Part shown: positions 35,207 through 45,032 of the stretch, piece by piece
Layout: the number at the start of each line of letters is the position of its first letter
Position numbering within the stretch: position 1 is the stretch's first letter
From: CBDCWT01 sp965223305
Lineage (GTDB): Bacteria; Planctomycetota; Planctomycetia; Pirellulales; Pirellulaceae
NCBI GenBank assembly: GCA_965223305.1
Contig: CBDCWT010000067.1
Coordinates: 1 to 64,000 of the forward strand
Reading direction: 5' to 3'
DNA: 64,000 nucleotides
Notes under the pieces: generated by a model
What the model was told of the DNA's origin: nothing
The model's input: only the letters and a program-made list of their open reading frames with translations
Databases searched by the model: none
Position numbers and translations under genes: made by a program

Positions 35207-37462
35207 ATGGAATCCAACCTCCAAGCGTTCGAGATTGAACCGGCTGTCGATGCGCCCCGCGAGGGCCGAAATCAGCTGGCGTTTCCTTGGCGACGCAAGG
35301 GAATCGTCCTCTCCATGCTCTTGATCGGTCTTGGTCTCGGCTACACGTACTTCGTGAGGACACCGCCCGTCTACCAGTCCCGGGCCCAGGTACTGATCAT
35401 CGAGGAGTCCGCCAAGCTTCCGGTGGAAGGTGTTGAGTTCAGCATGTCCTCCGACGAGATCCACCAGCTGCTGATCCAGAGCCAGACAGTGTTAGAGGAC
35501 GCTGTCGTCCGTGGTGAGTTGAGCCAATTACCGTCGCTACGAGATGAGCCATCGCCCGAACGAGTCATCATGGGCGGCCTGACGGTGGAGACGGCAGCCA
35601 CAAACTGGGGCACGGGGAACGTCCTAGACGTCGCGTATCAGGGGTCCCACCGCGAAGACTGTCCGAAGATTCTGAGGGCGGTGATTGACGCTTACAAGGA
35701 GTTTCTGGCTGAGTTCAACCAGGATATGAGCAAGCAGGCAATTCTACTCATCCGCCAGGCGCGGAACGAGTTAGGAGGACAGCTCGAACAAGTCCAAGGC
35801 GAGTACAAGGCGTGGCGTGACAATCGGTCGCCGATTGTGGTTGACGAAAACGGCTTGAACCTGCACGAGGCCCAGGCGCTGCGGATGCGCGAGCGGCTAA
35901 TGGAGCTCAACCTCGAGAACACAAAGCTCGCTGCACAGATCGAATCGCTGGAATCCGACCCTGAGGCGGGTCGGCGTGACGTGTTGAATCTGATCATCGA
36001 GACCATTGGTTCCGCCGCCGGTAACCTCGGGGAGGAGTTGGTCGAAGACGACGGCGTGGCACCCAAAGAGCTGATCCCACTCAAGCTCCAGGAGTTTGAA
36101 CTGGTGGACAGATTCGGCTCTGAGCATCCCAAGGTGCTTGCCATTCGGAAGAAGATCCGGCTCGTCGAGCGGTTGCTCACGCCGAACGAAAAGGAGGAGG
36201 TCGATTACTTCAAGCTCTATCTGGATTCGCTCCGCAAAACGGTCGACATCAACGAGCAAGAGATTGCTTCGATCAAGATGCTCTACGACGAGGAGTTGTT
36301 GGAGGCAAAGAGCCTGGGCAACGATGAAATCACGGCCCTGGAATACCAAGACCAAATCGAGAGAATTTCGCGATTTCACGACGCTGTCGTGGGTCGGCTC
36401 GAAGAGATAGACCTGTTCAAGAACCGCAAAAGCTCGGACGTGCAAGCGGTCAACCGGCCATCAGCGGGCATTCAAGTTGCTCCGGAGCTAGCGCGAGTGA
36501 TGCTCGTTTCCGGGGTACTGGGTCTGTTTGCAGGGCTCGGTTTGGCCTTCTTGGTCGACGAGGTCGATCGGCGGTTTCATAGCCCCGAGGAGATCCGGGA
36601 GGACTTCGGAGTGCCGGTTGTGGGGCATATCCCGGTGATCGCCGCGGGAAAGTCAGCACGACAGTTGCCGTCGCTCGAGGATCCCAGCGGTGCCATCGCC
36701 GAGGCCTACCGGGCCGTCCGTACCGCGATCTACTTCAACGCTCGCGGGGGTGGGCAACGGGTCATTCAGGTGACCAGTCCCAGTCCGGGAGACGGCAAGA
36801 CGACGCTGGTCGCCAACTTGGCGGTCTCCATCGCTAATTCAGGCAAGAGTGTGCTATTGATTGATGCCGACTTCCGGCGGCCCCGTTGTCACCGCGTGTT
36901 CGGTGTCGGGAACGAAGTGGGGATGAGCTGTGTACTGGACGGCAAGGTTGAGTGGACCGAGGCCGTGCAATCAACAGCGGCCCCGAATCTAAGTCTGCTG
37001 ACCTGCGGCGAGCGTCCCCAGAATCCGTCGGAGTTGTTGGCGTCCCAGCGTTTCGGAGAGTTCGTCGAGTTTATCCAGCAGAAATATGACCTGGTGATTA
37101 TCGACACACCTCCCGTGTTGGTGGTCACTGATGCGCTAAACGTCGCGGCACGCGCCGACGCAGTGCTGATGGTTCTGCGGCTTACCAAAACCGCCCGGCA
37201 TGCTGGCCGTCAGGCGCTGGACGCTCTCGAAGAGGTAGGCACCAAGATCTTGGGAATCGTGGTCAACCAGGTTGGGGGGAATCACAGCTACGGGTCAAAC
37301 AACTACAGCGCTTACAAGTACCGCTACGGCAATGCCTATGGGTATGCCAATGGATATCGTTACAAGGACAAGGACGGTTACGGCTATGGTGACACGGACG
37401 AAGAGGTCCAGGCTGACCGTCTTGCCGCAGATCACAAAAACAACGGCTCCGGAGGGCGGTGA
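35207..37462 (+). CDS. Wzz/BY-kinase: polysaccharide chain-length regulator and tyrosine autokinase
   Basis: 751 residues. A short cytosolic N-terminus is followed by a transmembrane helix at about 33-50, a long periplasmic region with coiled coils (about 55-425) and a second helix at about 425-450. The cytosolic kinase has Walker A SPSPGDGKTT (K531), Walker A' LLIDADFRRP (D553, D555) and Walker B DLVIIDTPP. The C-terminus holds a tyrosine cluster of eleven Tyr between about residues 690 and 725. BY-kinases of this Wzc/Etk type control polymerisation and export of Wzx/Wzy polysaccharides through cycles of Tyr autophosphorylation. It is the first gene of the polysaccharide locus. The cognate phosphatase and outer-membrane Wza were not seen in the window. 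Confidence 0.93.
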   Translation: MESNLQAFEIEPAVDAPREGRNQLAFPWRRKGIVLSMLLIGLGLGYTYFVRTPPVYQSRAQVLIIEESAKLPVEGVEFSMSSDEIHQLLIQSQTVLEDAVVRGELSQLPSLRDEPSPERVIMGGLTVETAATNWGTGNVLDVAYQGSHREDCPKILRAVIDAYKEFLAEFNQDMSKQAILLIRQARNELGGQLEQVQGEYKAWRDNRSPIVVDENGLNLHEAQALRMRERLMELNLENTKLAAQIESLESDPEAGRRDVLNLIIETIGSAAGNLGEELVEDDGVAPKELIPLKLQEFELVDRFGSEHPKVLAIRKKIRLVERLLTPNEKEEVDYFKLYLDSLRKTVDINEQEIASIKMLYDEELLEAKSLGNDEITALEYQDQIERISRFHDAVVGRLEEIDLFKNRKSSDVQAVNRPSAGIQVAPELARVMLVSGVLGLFAGLGLAFLVDEVDRRFHSPEEIREDFGVPVVGHIPVIAAGKSARQLPSLEDPSGAIAEAYRAVRTAIYFNARGGGQRVIQVTSPSPGDGKTTLVANLAVSIANSGKSVLLIDADFRRPRCHRVFGVGNEVGMSCVLDGKVEWTEAVQSTAAPNLSLLTCGERPQNPSELLASQRFGEFVEFIQQKYDLVIIDTPPVLVVTDALNVAARADAVLMVLRLTKTARHAGRQALDALEEVGTKILGIVVNQVGGNHSYGSNNYSAYKYRYGNAYGYANGYRYKDKDGYGYGDTDEEVQADRLAADHKNNGSGGR

Positions 37463-37968
37463 TTCGACGCCCATTGCTTTCTCGTGTCGAGCGGCGCCGC
37501 ACGGATGACGGCTCAACGGGAGACCATGAGGGGACTCTCGCGAACGACTCGCTACGTCGTTTCTTACCCAGCTTTTCTTGTTATTCGATTCGAGCACACC
37601 TTGTTGTCCGCAATCGCACACTTTTCAGTGGCGGTCTGCCTACGTGAATCCCGCTCTATGCGGTGGAGTCGCACGGAACAGGCGCTCTGGCCCGCGGTGG
37701 CAAACGGTGCCGTTGCTTTCTGGCCTGTTGTTTCATTGGAATGTCCACCGAGGAGCACGGAGTGCGCCTTTAAATGGTGAGTAGTAAGCAAATGATGAGT
37801 AATAAGCAGATGATGGTACGAGGCGCTGGGAGGGCGACGCTCCTGCGGAGCCATCTTTCTCTTACGCCTTTCGGCTCGGCGGGAGCCTCGCCCTCCCATT
37901 TGCTTTGCGCGACCCGAAAGGTCCCTGGCGAACCTCAGTCTCAACCGCTTACTAAGTAGCACGACACC
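37463..37968. repeat. Intergenic region with dispersed repeats
   Basis: No credible gene. It has two GC-rich 'GGGAGGGCG..GCTCCTG / CGGCTCGGCGGGAGCCTCG' elements (about 37825-37850 and 37869-37898), a CGAGGAGCACGGAGTGCGCC element near 37750, and a short ATGATGAGTAATAAGCAGATG duplication near 37780-37815. Overlapping open frames are not conserved. Confidence 0.65.
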
Positions 37969-39605
37969 TTGTTTCCTAACCTCTTGACGTTCACTGCGGC
38001 CTTTGTGGCCAGCCTGTGCCTGACCCCCGTGATTCGCACCCTGGCGCGACGATGGAACATTGTCGACCTCCCCGACGGCCAGCGCAAGCGCTCCATCGCA
38101 ACGCGACACCGTTGGGAGGCGGCGTGGTCATCCTCATATCGCTCGGGGTTGCCGCTGCAGTAACGTCGATTTTCTCCTCCAACCAACGAGCAGCACTAAC
38201 CGCCGACCCTTGGTTCCTGACTGGCGGTTTGTTTTCAGCGGTCACCATTTGTCTGATCGGTTTGGTTGACGACCGCTTCGGCCTCCGCGGCCGGCAAAAA
38301 CTGGCTGGACAACTCCTTGCCGCTGCGCTCTGGCTCGTTTCGGGTCTGTGGATCGAATCGATCACCGTGCTCGGAGTTACCTTGCCTTTGGGACTGTTGG
38401 CGATCCCGTTCACCATGTTTTGGCTACTGGGAGCGATCAACTCGCTGAACCTCTTAGACGGCGTCGATGGCTTGGCAACCAGCGTAGGAATCGTGATCAG
38501 CATCACGATTGCGGCGGTCGCGACGTTAACCCATCATCCGACCGAAGCGTATTTGGCGTTGGCGATGGCAGGAGCACTGGCCGGTTTCCTGGTCTACAAC
38601 TGGCCACCTGCCAGCATCTTCTTAGGTGATTCTGGCAGCATGCTGGTCGGAGTGGTTCTGGGAGGCTTAGCCATCCGTGGCTCGGCGAAAGGACCGGCGA
38701 CGGTGGCGTTGATCGTTCCCGTCGCCATTTGGGCGATTCCGATTCTCGATTCGGGGATGGCGATCGTACGCCGCAAGTTGACAGGACAGAGCATCTATGC
38801 CACCGATCGCCGTCACCTGCACCACATGGTCGAGCGGCGGGGTTGGCACACCGTCTTGTTTGTTGCAGTGCTGTGTGCGGTGACGTCCTTAGCAGCGGTC
38901 GCGAGCGCCTACTTGCAGCGAGACAGTCTGGCGTTCGTCGCGATTGGGATTGTCTTCGCCGCGCTCGTACTGACGGGCGTCTTTGGCCGCCATGAAGTGT
39001 CGTTGCTTCGGCACCGAGGCAGACATTTTGTTAGAACGCTCGTCCCGCTGACGCCCAGTCACGACAGCCGTGTTTCGGAGTACCAGGCACTGGCGGTCGG
39101 CGACGAGGACTGGGATGACCTCTGGCGAACGCTCACTGACTTCGCGGATCGATTTGGGTTGAGCACCGCGGAGCTGAACATCATGCAAGGCACAGGTAAC
39201 CACGAATACCACGCCAGCTGGCGGCGCAAGGAGAAAACGGATCCAGCTCAGATTTGGCGTTCAGACATCCCTCTGCGGACCGGCCGCAGCACGGTCGGCC
39301 GTTTGACGATTTCGGGCGTGCAGCAGAGCAACAGTGCGGTGGAGTGGATGAGCGACCTAATTGCCGGCTTGAAACCCTTCGAGTCGCAACTGCTCGAGTT
39401 ATTGGAAAACAAGTCAGCGAGATCTTCCCAAGATGGACTCTCGTTTCTCGCCACTCCCCACGAGGCTCCTCACGAAGTGGCGACGCTTCCGCAGCAAGTC
39501 TTGGAGGGCGGGGGGCAAGGGACCGCGGACGTGACCTCGCCGGCCACGGCGGTCACATCGACCGATCAAGGATCCTCCGCCAAAGTTGAGAGGTTGGGGG
39601 GCTAG
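37969..39605 (+). pseudogene. WecA/MraY-like polyprenyl-phosphate sugar-1-phosphate transferase, frameshifted
   Basis: The first 40 codons (TTG start at 37969; first helix and DLPDGQRK) are in one frame; the remainder (LHRNATPLGGG onward) continues in another. Removing two bases, the CG at 38089-38090, restores DLPDGQRK-LHRNATPLGGG, the conserved junction of this family. The rest is intact: GLVDDRFGLR, NLLDGVDGLA, FLGDSGSMLVG, DRRHLHH, about 10 transmembrane helices and a soluble C-terminal extension of about 190 residues. The enzyme would load the first sugar phosphate on the lipid carrier at the inner membrane. A genuine lesion, a sequencing or assembly error, or rescue by slippage cannot be separated here. 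Product confidence is high; pseudogene status is uncertain. Confidence 0.8.
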
Positions 39606-39631
39606 GGGCTGCGATTCTGAGAGCGCCAGCG

Positions 39632-40906
39632 TTGGACAATTCCGCCACACAAGCAGTTGAAGCAAACGTCTCGACGCGCGCCCAAGACGCGCTGGTCGCA
39701 CTCGAACGTTACATCCGCAGCGAAGGTTACCGGGGCTACGACCCGTACGACGCGCTCAACAGCCCGATCTTGCGGGCACTGACGCGGCCTCACAAATACG
39801 CCCGCATCGCAGCGACGCAGGCGCTTAAGCGACTACCAATCAACGTCCGTCCCCTGTTGCTCATTCGCAAAGAATACAACCCGAAGGGCCTCGGTCTCTT
39901 TCTGTGGGGATACGCAAAGCTTTTTGCTCTCGACCACTCCGACGAGACACGCGCCATCATCCGGATGCTGCTGGCCACGCTCGAGCGACTCCGCAGTCCC
40001 GGATATTCCGGCAACTGCTGGGGCTACAACTTCCCTTGGCAGTCCCGCGCTTTCCACCTGCCGCGCTACACACCGACGATCGTTAACACGTCGTTTATCG
40101 GCCACGCACTGCTGGATGTCTATCGATTTACAGGTGAGGCTCGGGCGCTCGAACTCGCCCTGCCGATCAAAGACTTTCTCCTCGGCAGCCTGAATCGGAC
40201 GGTCGAAGGCGACACATTTTGCTTCAGTTACACACCGGTGGATCGCACGGCCATTCACAACGCCAACTTGCTCGGCGCGTCGTTGTTGGTCCGCCTCCAA
40301 GATCTAGCAGGACTGGACGACGAGTGCAAAGAGCTGGCGTTAAGCAGTCTGAGGTACTCGATGAACTACCAGCACGAAAATGGAGCGTGGTGGTATGCAG
40401 AGACCGACTACCAGCAGTGGATCGACTCGTTTCACACCGGCTTCAACTTGCAGTGTATCAACTGCTTCTTGGAGTTGGGATGCGCCGCGGAATATCGGTC
40501 CGCGTTCGACCGCGGTGTCGACTTCTATGTACAGAACCTATTCGAGGCCGATGGGACGGCAAAATACTTTCACGACCGCCGATTGCCCGAAGATATCCAC
40601 TCCTACGCCCAGGCAATCGTCGTCCTGTCGCAGCTCGATCCCCGCGGAAAGCTGCTCGAGAACGTACTCCGCTGCATGTTAGACCGCTTTCGATCGCCAT
40701 CTGGCTACTTTTACTTTCAACGTCGCAGCGGACGACCGAACCAGATCGCCTACATTCGCTGGGCTCAGTCCTGGGCGTTCCACGCGCTAACCGAGTTTGC
40801 TCTCGCAGAACGGAGGCGAACTGCGGTGGGGGCAGACCGTTGCGGTCCGAAGCAACACGCATTCTCCTCCGTTGTAGGGGGGAGGGAAGACCTTGACAAA
40901 GTCTGA
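39632..40906 (+). CDS. Predicted alpha/alpha-toroid protein of the polysaccharide locus, unknown activity
   Basis: 424 residues from a TTG start. The helical repeat pattern with aromatic, Trp/His/Asn-containing turns (GNCWGYNFPWQSR, HNANLLGASLL, NGAWWYAETDYQQWIDSFHTGFNLQ, YFYFQRRSGRPNQIAYIRW) suggests an (alpha/alpha)6 barrel like those of polysaccharide lyases, epimerases or glycoside hydrolases. No signal peptide is seen. I do not recognise the exact family; homologues in exopolysaccharide clusters often carry doubtful names. It lies 26 bp after the WecA-like gene and 33 bp before the carbamoyltransferase, so it is probably in the same operon and acts on a glycan or its precursor. Confidence 0.75.
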   Translation: MDNSATQAVEANVSTRAQDALVALERYIRSEGYRGYDPYDALNSPILRALTRPHKYARIAATQALKRLPINVRPLLLIRKEYNPKGLGLFLWGYAKLFALDHSDETRAIIRMLLATLERLRSPGYSGNCWGYNFPWQSRAFHLPRYTPTIVNTSFIGHALLDVYRFTGEARALELALPIKDFLLGSLNRTVEGDTFCFSYTPVDRTAIHNANLLGASLLVRLQDLAGLDDECKELALSSLRYSMNYQHENGAWWYAETDYQQWIDSFHTGFNLQCINCFLELGCAAEYRSAFDRGVDFYVQNLFEADGTAKYFHDRRLPEDIHSYAQAIVVLSQLDPRGKLLENVLRCMLDRFRSPSGYFYFQRRSGRPNQIAYIRWAQSWAFHALTEFALAERRRTAVGADRCGPKQHAFSSVVGGREDLDKV

Positions 40907-40939
40907 CGCACTAAAGTACCCGTACTTGCAGGAAGCCCT

Positions 40940-42781
40940 ATGCTGACACTCGGCATCCATGATGGTCACACGGCGACGGCCTGTTTATTTGAAGACGGGC
41001 GGGTCATCGCCTGTATCTCGGAAGAGCGGTTGAACCGGCAAAAGGAATGGGCGGGATTCCCTGCCGAGTCGATCAAGCGGTGTCTTTCAATTGCAGGCAA
41101 GAGCCCGGAGGAGATCGACGCGGTCGGTGTTTGTTCTTTGATGCCCCAGATCGGGCATGCTGGCTATGAGTCTCCTGGATTGCACAAACGCCTTTTCTCT
41201 CACGCAGCACGGGTTCTCCCCAAGTCTCTGTTGCAGCGTGCGGGTAACATCGACTGGCTGCACCGCGTGGCACCGATCTTGTATCGTCGCCGCCGTAGCG
41301 AGCTGAGACGTTCGATCGCCGATCTGGGAATTCGCACGCAGCGCATCACATTCTACGACCACCACTTATTGCACGCGGCCACGACCTACTACACCAGCTG
41401 GTTTAAAGACGAGCCGACGTTGGTGCTCACGTTGGACGGATCGGGTGATGCGACATGCGCCACGGTGAACGTGGGCCGCGACGGTCGTATCGAGCGGAAG
41501 GACCAAGTGTTCAACTACAACTCGGTCTGCGAGCTTTACACACGCGTGACCGAGCATCTTGGCATGAAGCCGATGTCGCACGAGTACAAAGTGATGGGGA
41601 TGGCCCCGTATGCGTCACGGTATGGATTTGAGGAAACGCTAGACGTTTTCCGGTCGTACTTCCAGATCGATCCCAGTTCACCCACTCGGTTCGTGAACAA
41701 TTCGGGAGTCTGGAAGTGGCAGATGCTGAGCAAGTTCCAGCATGAAATTGGACGTACGCGCTTCGATACCGTGGCGGGAGCGGTACAGGAGTTCTTCGAA
41801 GAGATCGTCCTAGATTGGGTCCGCAATGCCATTCGCCGGACTGGCATCGGCAACGTAGCATTGTCGGGCGGCGGGTTCATGAATGTGAAGTTGAACTACC
41901 GGATCAGTTGTCTGCCAGAGGTGCAGCGCCTGTTTGTTTTTCCGAGTTGTGGAGACGAGTCCAATCCAGTGGGGGCGTCAATCTTGGCTGCATTGAACGC
42001 TGGTTTCCCCCACGACGCTGTCGAGCCTCTTGGAATGATCGACTGGGGGCCGTCCTATACAGAGGACGAGATCCACGACGAGATCAAGCGGATGCTACCC
42101 GGTGAGTCGGTAGAGATGACGTATCACGACGATCCGAACCAAGCCGTGGCTGAGCTGATCTCGGAGGGCAACATCGTGGGCCGTTTCGTTGGCAGAATGG
42201 AATGGGGTGCGCGAGCGCTCGGGAATCGTTCCATCTTGGCTGATGCACGACGCCAAGAAGTCATTCATCGGCTAAATCAAGCGATCAAGATGCGCGATTT
42301 TTGGATGCCGTTTGCGCCAGCGATTCTGGAGTCACATCGCGAGAAGTACATCAACCTCCGCCCAGACTACCCCTGTCCCTACATGACGATCGCACCTGAG
42401 ACGAAACCAATCGCTTGGCAAGAGATCCCAGCTGGCATCCATCCGTTTGACAAATCAACACGCTCCCAGGTACTGGACGCCGCACATCACGGCTCATTCC
42501 ACGAAATGTTGAAGAGATACGAATCGATCACGGGGATTGGCGGGGTCCTAAACACGTCCTTCAACCTCCATGGTGATCCGGTTGTCTGTTCACCTCGTGA
42601 CGCCATTTACACCTTTCTCAATTCTGGACTCGACGTCCTACAGTTGGAGAACTTCGTTGTCGTCAGGTCAGCGGCGTCATCATTTCTCAAGAGCGCGATC
42701 GAGCTGCGGGCTGCTGAGTCTCGCGGATTGGCTCACGAATCGGCGGAGGCATCATCCGTCGCACGGCCTGCCGCCCACTGA
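40940..42781 (+). CDS. NodU/CmcH-type carbamoyltransferase
   Basis: 613 residues. The N-terminus MLTLGIHDGHTATACLFEDG with EERLNRQK and the metal-binding His region (YDHHLLHAATTYYTS) match the ASKHA-fold carbamoyltransferase domain. LDGSGDATCATVN, HEYKVMGMAPYAS and LSGGGFMNVKLN follow, then a C-terminal YrdC-like domain with MEWGARALGNRSILADAR and NTSFNLHGDPVVCSP. The family transfers a carbamoyl group from carbamoyl phosphate (via carbamoyl-adenylate) to a hydroxyl. Here it would O-carbamoylate a sugar of the surface polysaccharide (inference from neighbours). Length is normal. The sulfotransferase follows after 56 bp. Confidence 0.93.
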   Translation: MLTLGIHDGHTATACLFEDGRVIACISEERLNRQKEWAGFPAESIKRCLSIAGKSPEEIDAVGVCSLMPQIGHAGYESPGLHKRLFSHAARVLPKSLLQRAGNIDWLHRVAPILYRRRRSELRRSIADLGIRTQRITFYDHHLLHAATTYYTSWFKDEPTLVLTLDGSGDATCATVNVGRDGRIERKDQVFNYNSVCELYTRVTEHLGMKPMSHEYKVMGMAPYASRYGFEETLDVFRSYFQIDPSSPTRFVNNSGVWKWQMLSKFQHEIGRTRFDTVAGAVQEFFEEIVLDWVRNAIRRTGIGNVALSGGGFMNVKLNYRISCLPEVQRLFVFPSCGDESNPVGASILAALNAGFPHDAVEPLGMIDWGPSYTEDEIHDEIKRMLPGESVEMTYHDDPNQAVAELISEGNIVGRFVGRMEWGARALGNRSILADARRQEVIHRLNQAIKMRDFWMPFAPAILESHREKYINLRPDYPCPYMTIAPETKPIAWQEIPAGIHPFDKSTRSQVLDAAHHGSFHEMLKRYESITGIGGVLNTSFNLHGDPVVCSPRDAIYTFLNSGLDVLQLENFVVVRSAASSFLKSAIELRAAESRGLAHESAEASSVARPAAH

Positions 42782-42837
42782 CATCCAGCATACGCCGTTG
42801 TTGCATTTCTCCGCTCTGACTTACTCCTCCGGCCGCC

Positions 42838-43800
42838 ATGGTTGATCTTCTCTCATGCTGTCGTGGGTCAGCTTCGAGCGAAATCGACGCACTAGTTGCT
42901 GCCCACCCGCTGCTGCTGATCTCTGGTTTTTGGAGAAGCGGCACCACGTGGCTTCAGCAGATGGCAGTTGATGCCACGGTATCCAAGTCCGTCTTTGAAC
43001 CCCTCGACCCGCGGCATATGCCAGTACCGGTAATCGAGCAACTTCGGACTGTTATGGGCAACGACACGGCATCCCAGCAGCTTGCATGTTTTGTGCCGTG
43101 GTTCGACGATCCGTCTCACATCCCCGATCGGTTGCGGACATATCTCGTTGACTGCGGCCGAGCAAAGTCGCGAGGCTATCGCTTGCGGCGCGCGCGCTCC
43201 TCAATGGTCGAGTGCTTGCGACGCCCCGTCGTGATCAAGTTTGTCCGCGGCCACTTTTCACTTGGCGCGTTTTCGGCCATGTACGATGTTCCCGTACTTC
43301 ACATCTCGCGAGATCCGCGCGCCGTCGTTGCCAGTCTGGTTAGGGGAAATTGGTGGGCGGGTTGGTTGGACAGTCTTTCGCTCAGGTCATTGCTCATAGA
43401 TCCGCAAGATGATCGCGGAAGCAACTTGTCCAGGTGGTACGCCTTAATAGACAAGTATGAGCAAGGATCATCGATACACCGGCTAGTTGTGTATTGGTAT
43501 ATCCTGGAGGAACACGCCCGAGAGTTCACAGCAAAGTCGCAACGTGCCCACTTGATTGAATATGAGCGCCTCAGCTCGGACCCGAAGCTCCTTTTGGATG
43601 CGTGCGATGCAGTCGGTGTGCCAACCGCCGATGCCAGCGTTCATCACAACCGAAACAGCCCTACTACTGGCAGGAAGAGCAAGAACGTAACCACGGCGAC
43701 TAGACGTGAAAGGTGGCGTTCCGAGTTGTCGCCCGGCGAACAAAAGGCGATCGAGTGTGTCCTTGACGATTGCCGTTCAACAGCCAATTGGGTGTTGTAG
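42838..43800 (+). CDS. PAPS-dependent sulfotransferase
   Basis: 320 residues. The 5'-phosphosulfate loop is SGFWRSGTTWLQQ (29-41), and the 3'-phosphate site is VLHISRDPRAVVASLV. This is the fold of cytosolic sulfotransferases that use PAPS. Planctomycetes often carry many. In this locus it probably sulfates a sugar of the polysaccharide or a lipid-linked intermediate (inference). The C-terminus (TTATRRERWRSELSPGEQ) matches the usual end of the family. The next gene's start lies 17 bp after the stop. Confidence 0.9.
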   Translation: MVDLLSCCRGSASSEIDALVAAHPLLLISGFWRSGTTWLQQMAVDATVSKSVFEPLDPRHMPVPVIEQLRTVMGNDTASQQLACFVPWFDDPSHIPDRLRTYLVDCGRAKSRGYRLRRARSSMVECLRRPVVIKFVRGHFSLGAFSAMYDVPVLHISRDPRAVVASLVRGNWWAGWLDSLSLRSLLIDPQDDRGSNLSRWYALIDKYEQGSSIHRLVVYWYILEEHAREFTAKSQRAHLIEYERLSSDPKLLLDACDAVGVPTADASVHHNRNSPTTGRKSKNVTTATRRERWRSELSPGEQKAIECVLDDCRSTANWVL

Positions 43801-43817
43801 TAGACGAAGAAAATAGG

Positions 43818-45032
43818 ATGAGCGCTACGAACGCGAAAATCTACTATGTTGGCTCTGGCGATGTGCTCAAGGGGCGAGTTGAGCCAATCATCTGGATGCG
43901 TACCTGCGAGTGGCTCCAGCACCTGGGATTCTCCGTCAGCCTGGTGACATTCTACTGTTTTCGCAGCGACAACATCCGAATTCGAGATATCAGAAAGCAC
44001 TTCGGCGTATCTACAAGATTTCCCATCTTTATTCTCCCGACACTGCTCTCATCGCGCCTTTCGGGACCAACATGGACGCGGCTGAATCAGGGGATCGGCA
44101 TTTTCTTTTTCTTGTTGCCGTTATTTCTGAGGAGAAGGCAGTTTGTGGTCTATTCCAAGCAGATTCTCGCAATGCGAATCACCGCTTGGCTGGAGCAGAT
44201 TTTCAAACACCGTGTCACCAAGGTGTTCGAATTGCATGTACTGAGTGACACCGTACAGGCGAGAAAGACGATCCGAGAAGTGGATCTGGTGGTCGTCAAT
44301 TGTCGGCGGGTTGCGATGCGAGTCGAAGACGCCGGTGCGGACCCGAGCAAGATCCTTGTTGCTTACAATGGGCCGTTCGGAGTCGTATCCAGCGCATCCA
44401 AGGAGGAAGCAAGACAGGAGATTGGAGTCGTCGAGTCACGGCCTAAACAGGTGTTTTTTACCGGGAAGATTGTCCAGTCGCAACTCGACTTTCTGCTGCG
44501 GGCCGCCGAATTACTGCGAGATTCGGAAATCGAGTTCCACGTTGTCGGCGGAAATCCGCGAGTGCTCAGGCAGGCGCGGCGACGGGTGCGCGAAGAACGG
44601 TTGGCCAACATTCGTTTTCACGGTTTTCAGCCCCCTTCACGCATCGGCGTTTACCTGCGCGCAGCGGACTTCTTATTGTCCGTATACGACAACGATTGGC
44701 CAGCCATTGACCAAGCGACGCCTGCGAAACTTTTTGACTACCTCTTGTCCGGCCGTCCGATCTTTTGCTCGAACAATACAGCGATTGAAGAGCTATTTAG
44801 GCATGAAAGAAACTGTATCTTCTTCGACTCAAGCGATGTCAGTAAGTTCGCTACGGAGCTGGCGAACTACAGTTTGCCTGAGAACCAAGCAGTTTTGCGT
44901 GACATGGTCCGCAATAATCGCGACCTCGCCAGCACGCTAGGTTGGGATGTGCGTGGCCAACTCATAGGACGTCGGATTGCAGTACTTGTTGAGCCGTCGC
45001 GAAGTCCAGCTAGAGCGGCCGCATTGAGTTGA
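43818..45032 (+). CDS. Glycosyltransferase, GT-B fold (GT4-like)
   Basis: 404 residues from the ATG at 43818 (MSATNAKIYYVGSGD); the frame reaches back to 43770, inside the sulfotransferase. The Rossmann start IYYVGSGDVLKGRVEPI, an internal strand VFELHVLSDTV, and a donor-binding half with VFFTGKIVQSQLDFLLRAAELL, EFHVVGG and SRIGVYLRAADFLLSVYD.(D/N)...ATPAKLFDYLLSGRPIF follow. It presumably adds a sugar to the lipid-linked repeat unit in the cytosol. The stop overlaps the flippase start (TTGA). Confidence 0.87.
   Translation: MSATNAKIYYVGSGDVLKGRVEPIIWMRTCEWLQHLGFSVSLVTFYCFRSDNIRIRDIRKHFGVSTRFPIFILPTLLSSRLSGPTWTRLNQGIGIFFFLLPLFLRRRQFVVYSKQILAMRITAWLEQIFKHRVTKVFELHVLSDTVQARKTIREVDLVVVNCRRVAMRVEDAGADPSKILVAYNGPFGVVSSASKEEARQEIGVVESRPKQVFFTGKIVQSQLDFLLRAAELLRDSEIEFHVVGGNPRVLRQARRRVREERLANIRFHGFQPPSRIGVYLRAADFLLSVYDNDWPAIDQATPAKLFDYLLSGRPIFCSNNTAIEELFRHERNCIFFDSSDVSKFATELANYSLPENQAVLRDMVRNNRDLASTLGWDVRGQLIGRRIAVLVEPSRSPARAAALS

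Noticed and set aside
35029..35238. 69-codon plus-strand frame overlapping the BY-kinase start
   Set aside because: No recognisable features; overlaps a well-supported start codon in another frame.
40219..40896. 225-codon plus-strand frame within the alpha/alpha-toroid gene
   Set aside because: Arg/Pro-rich composition of a shifted reading of a GC-rich coding region, in the shadow of a frame with clear protein-like patterns.
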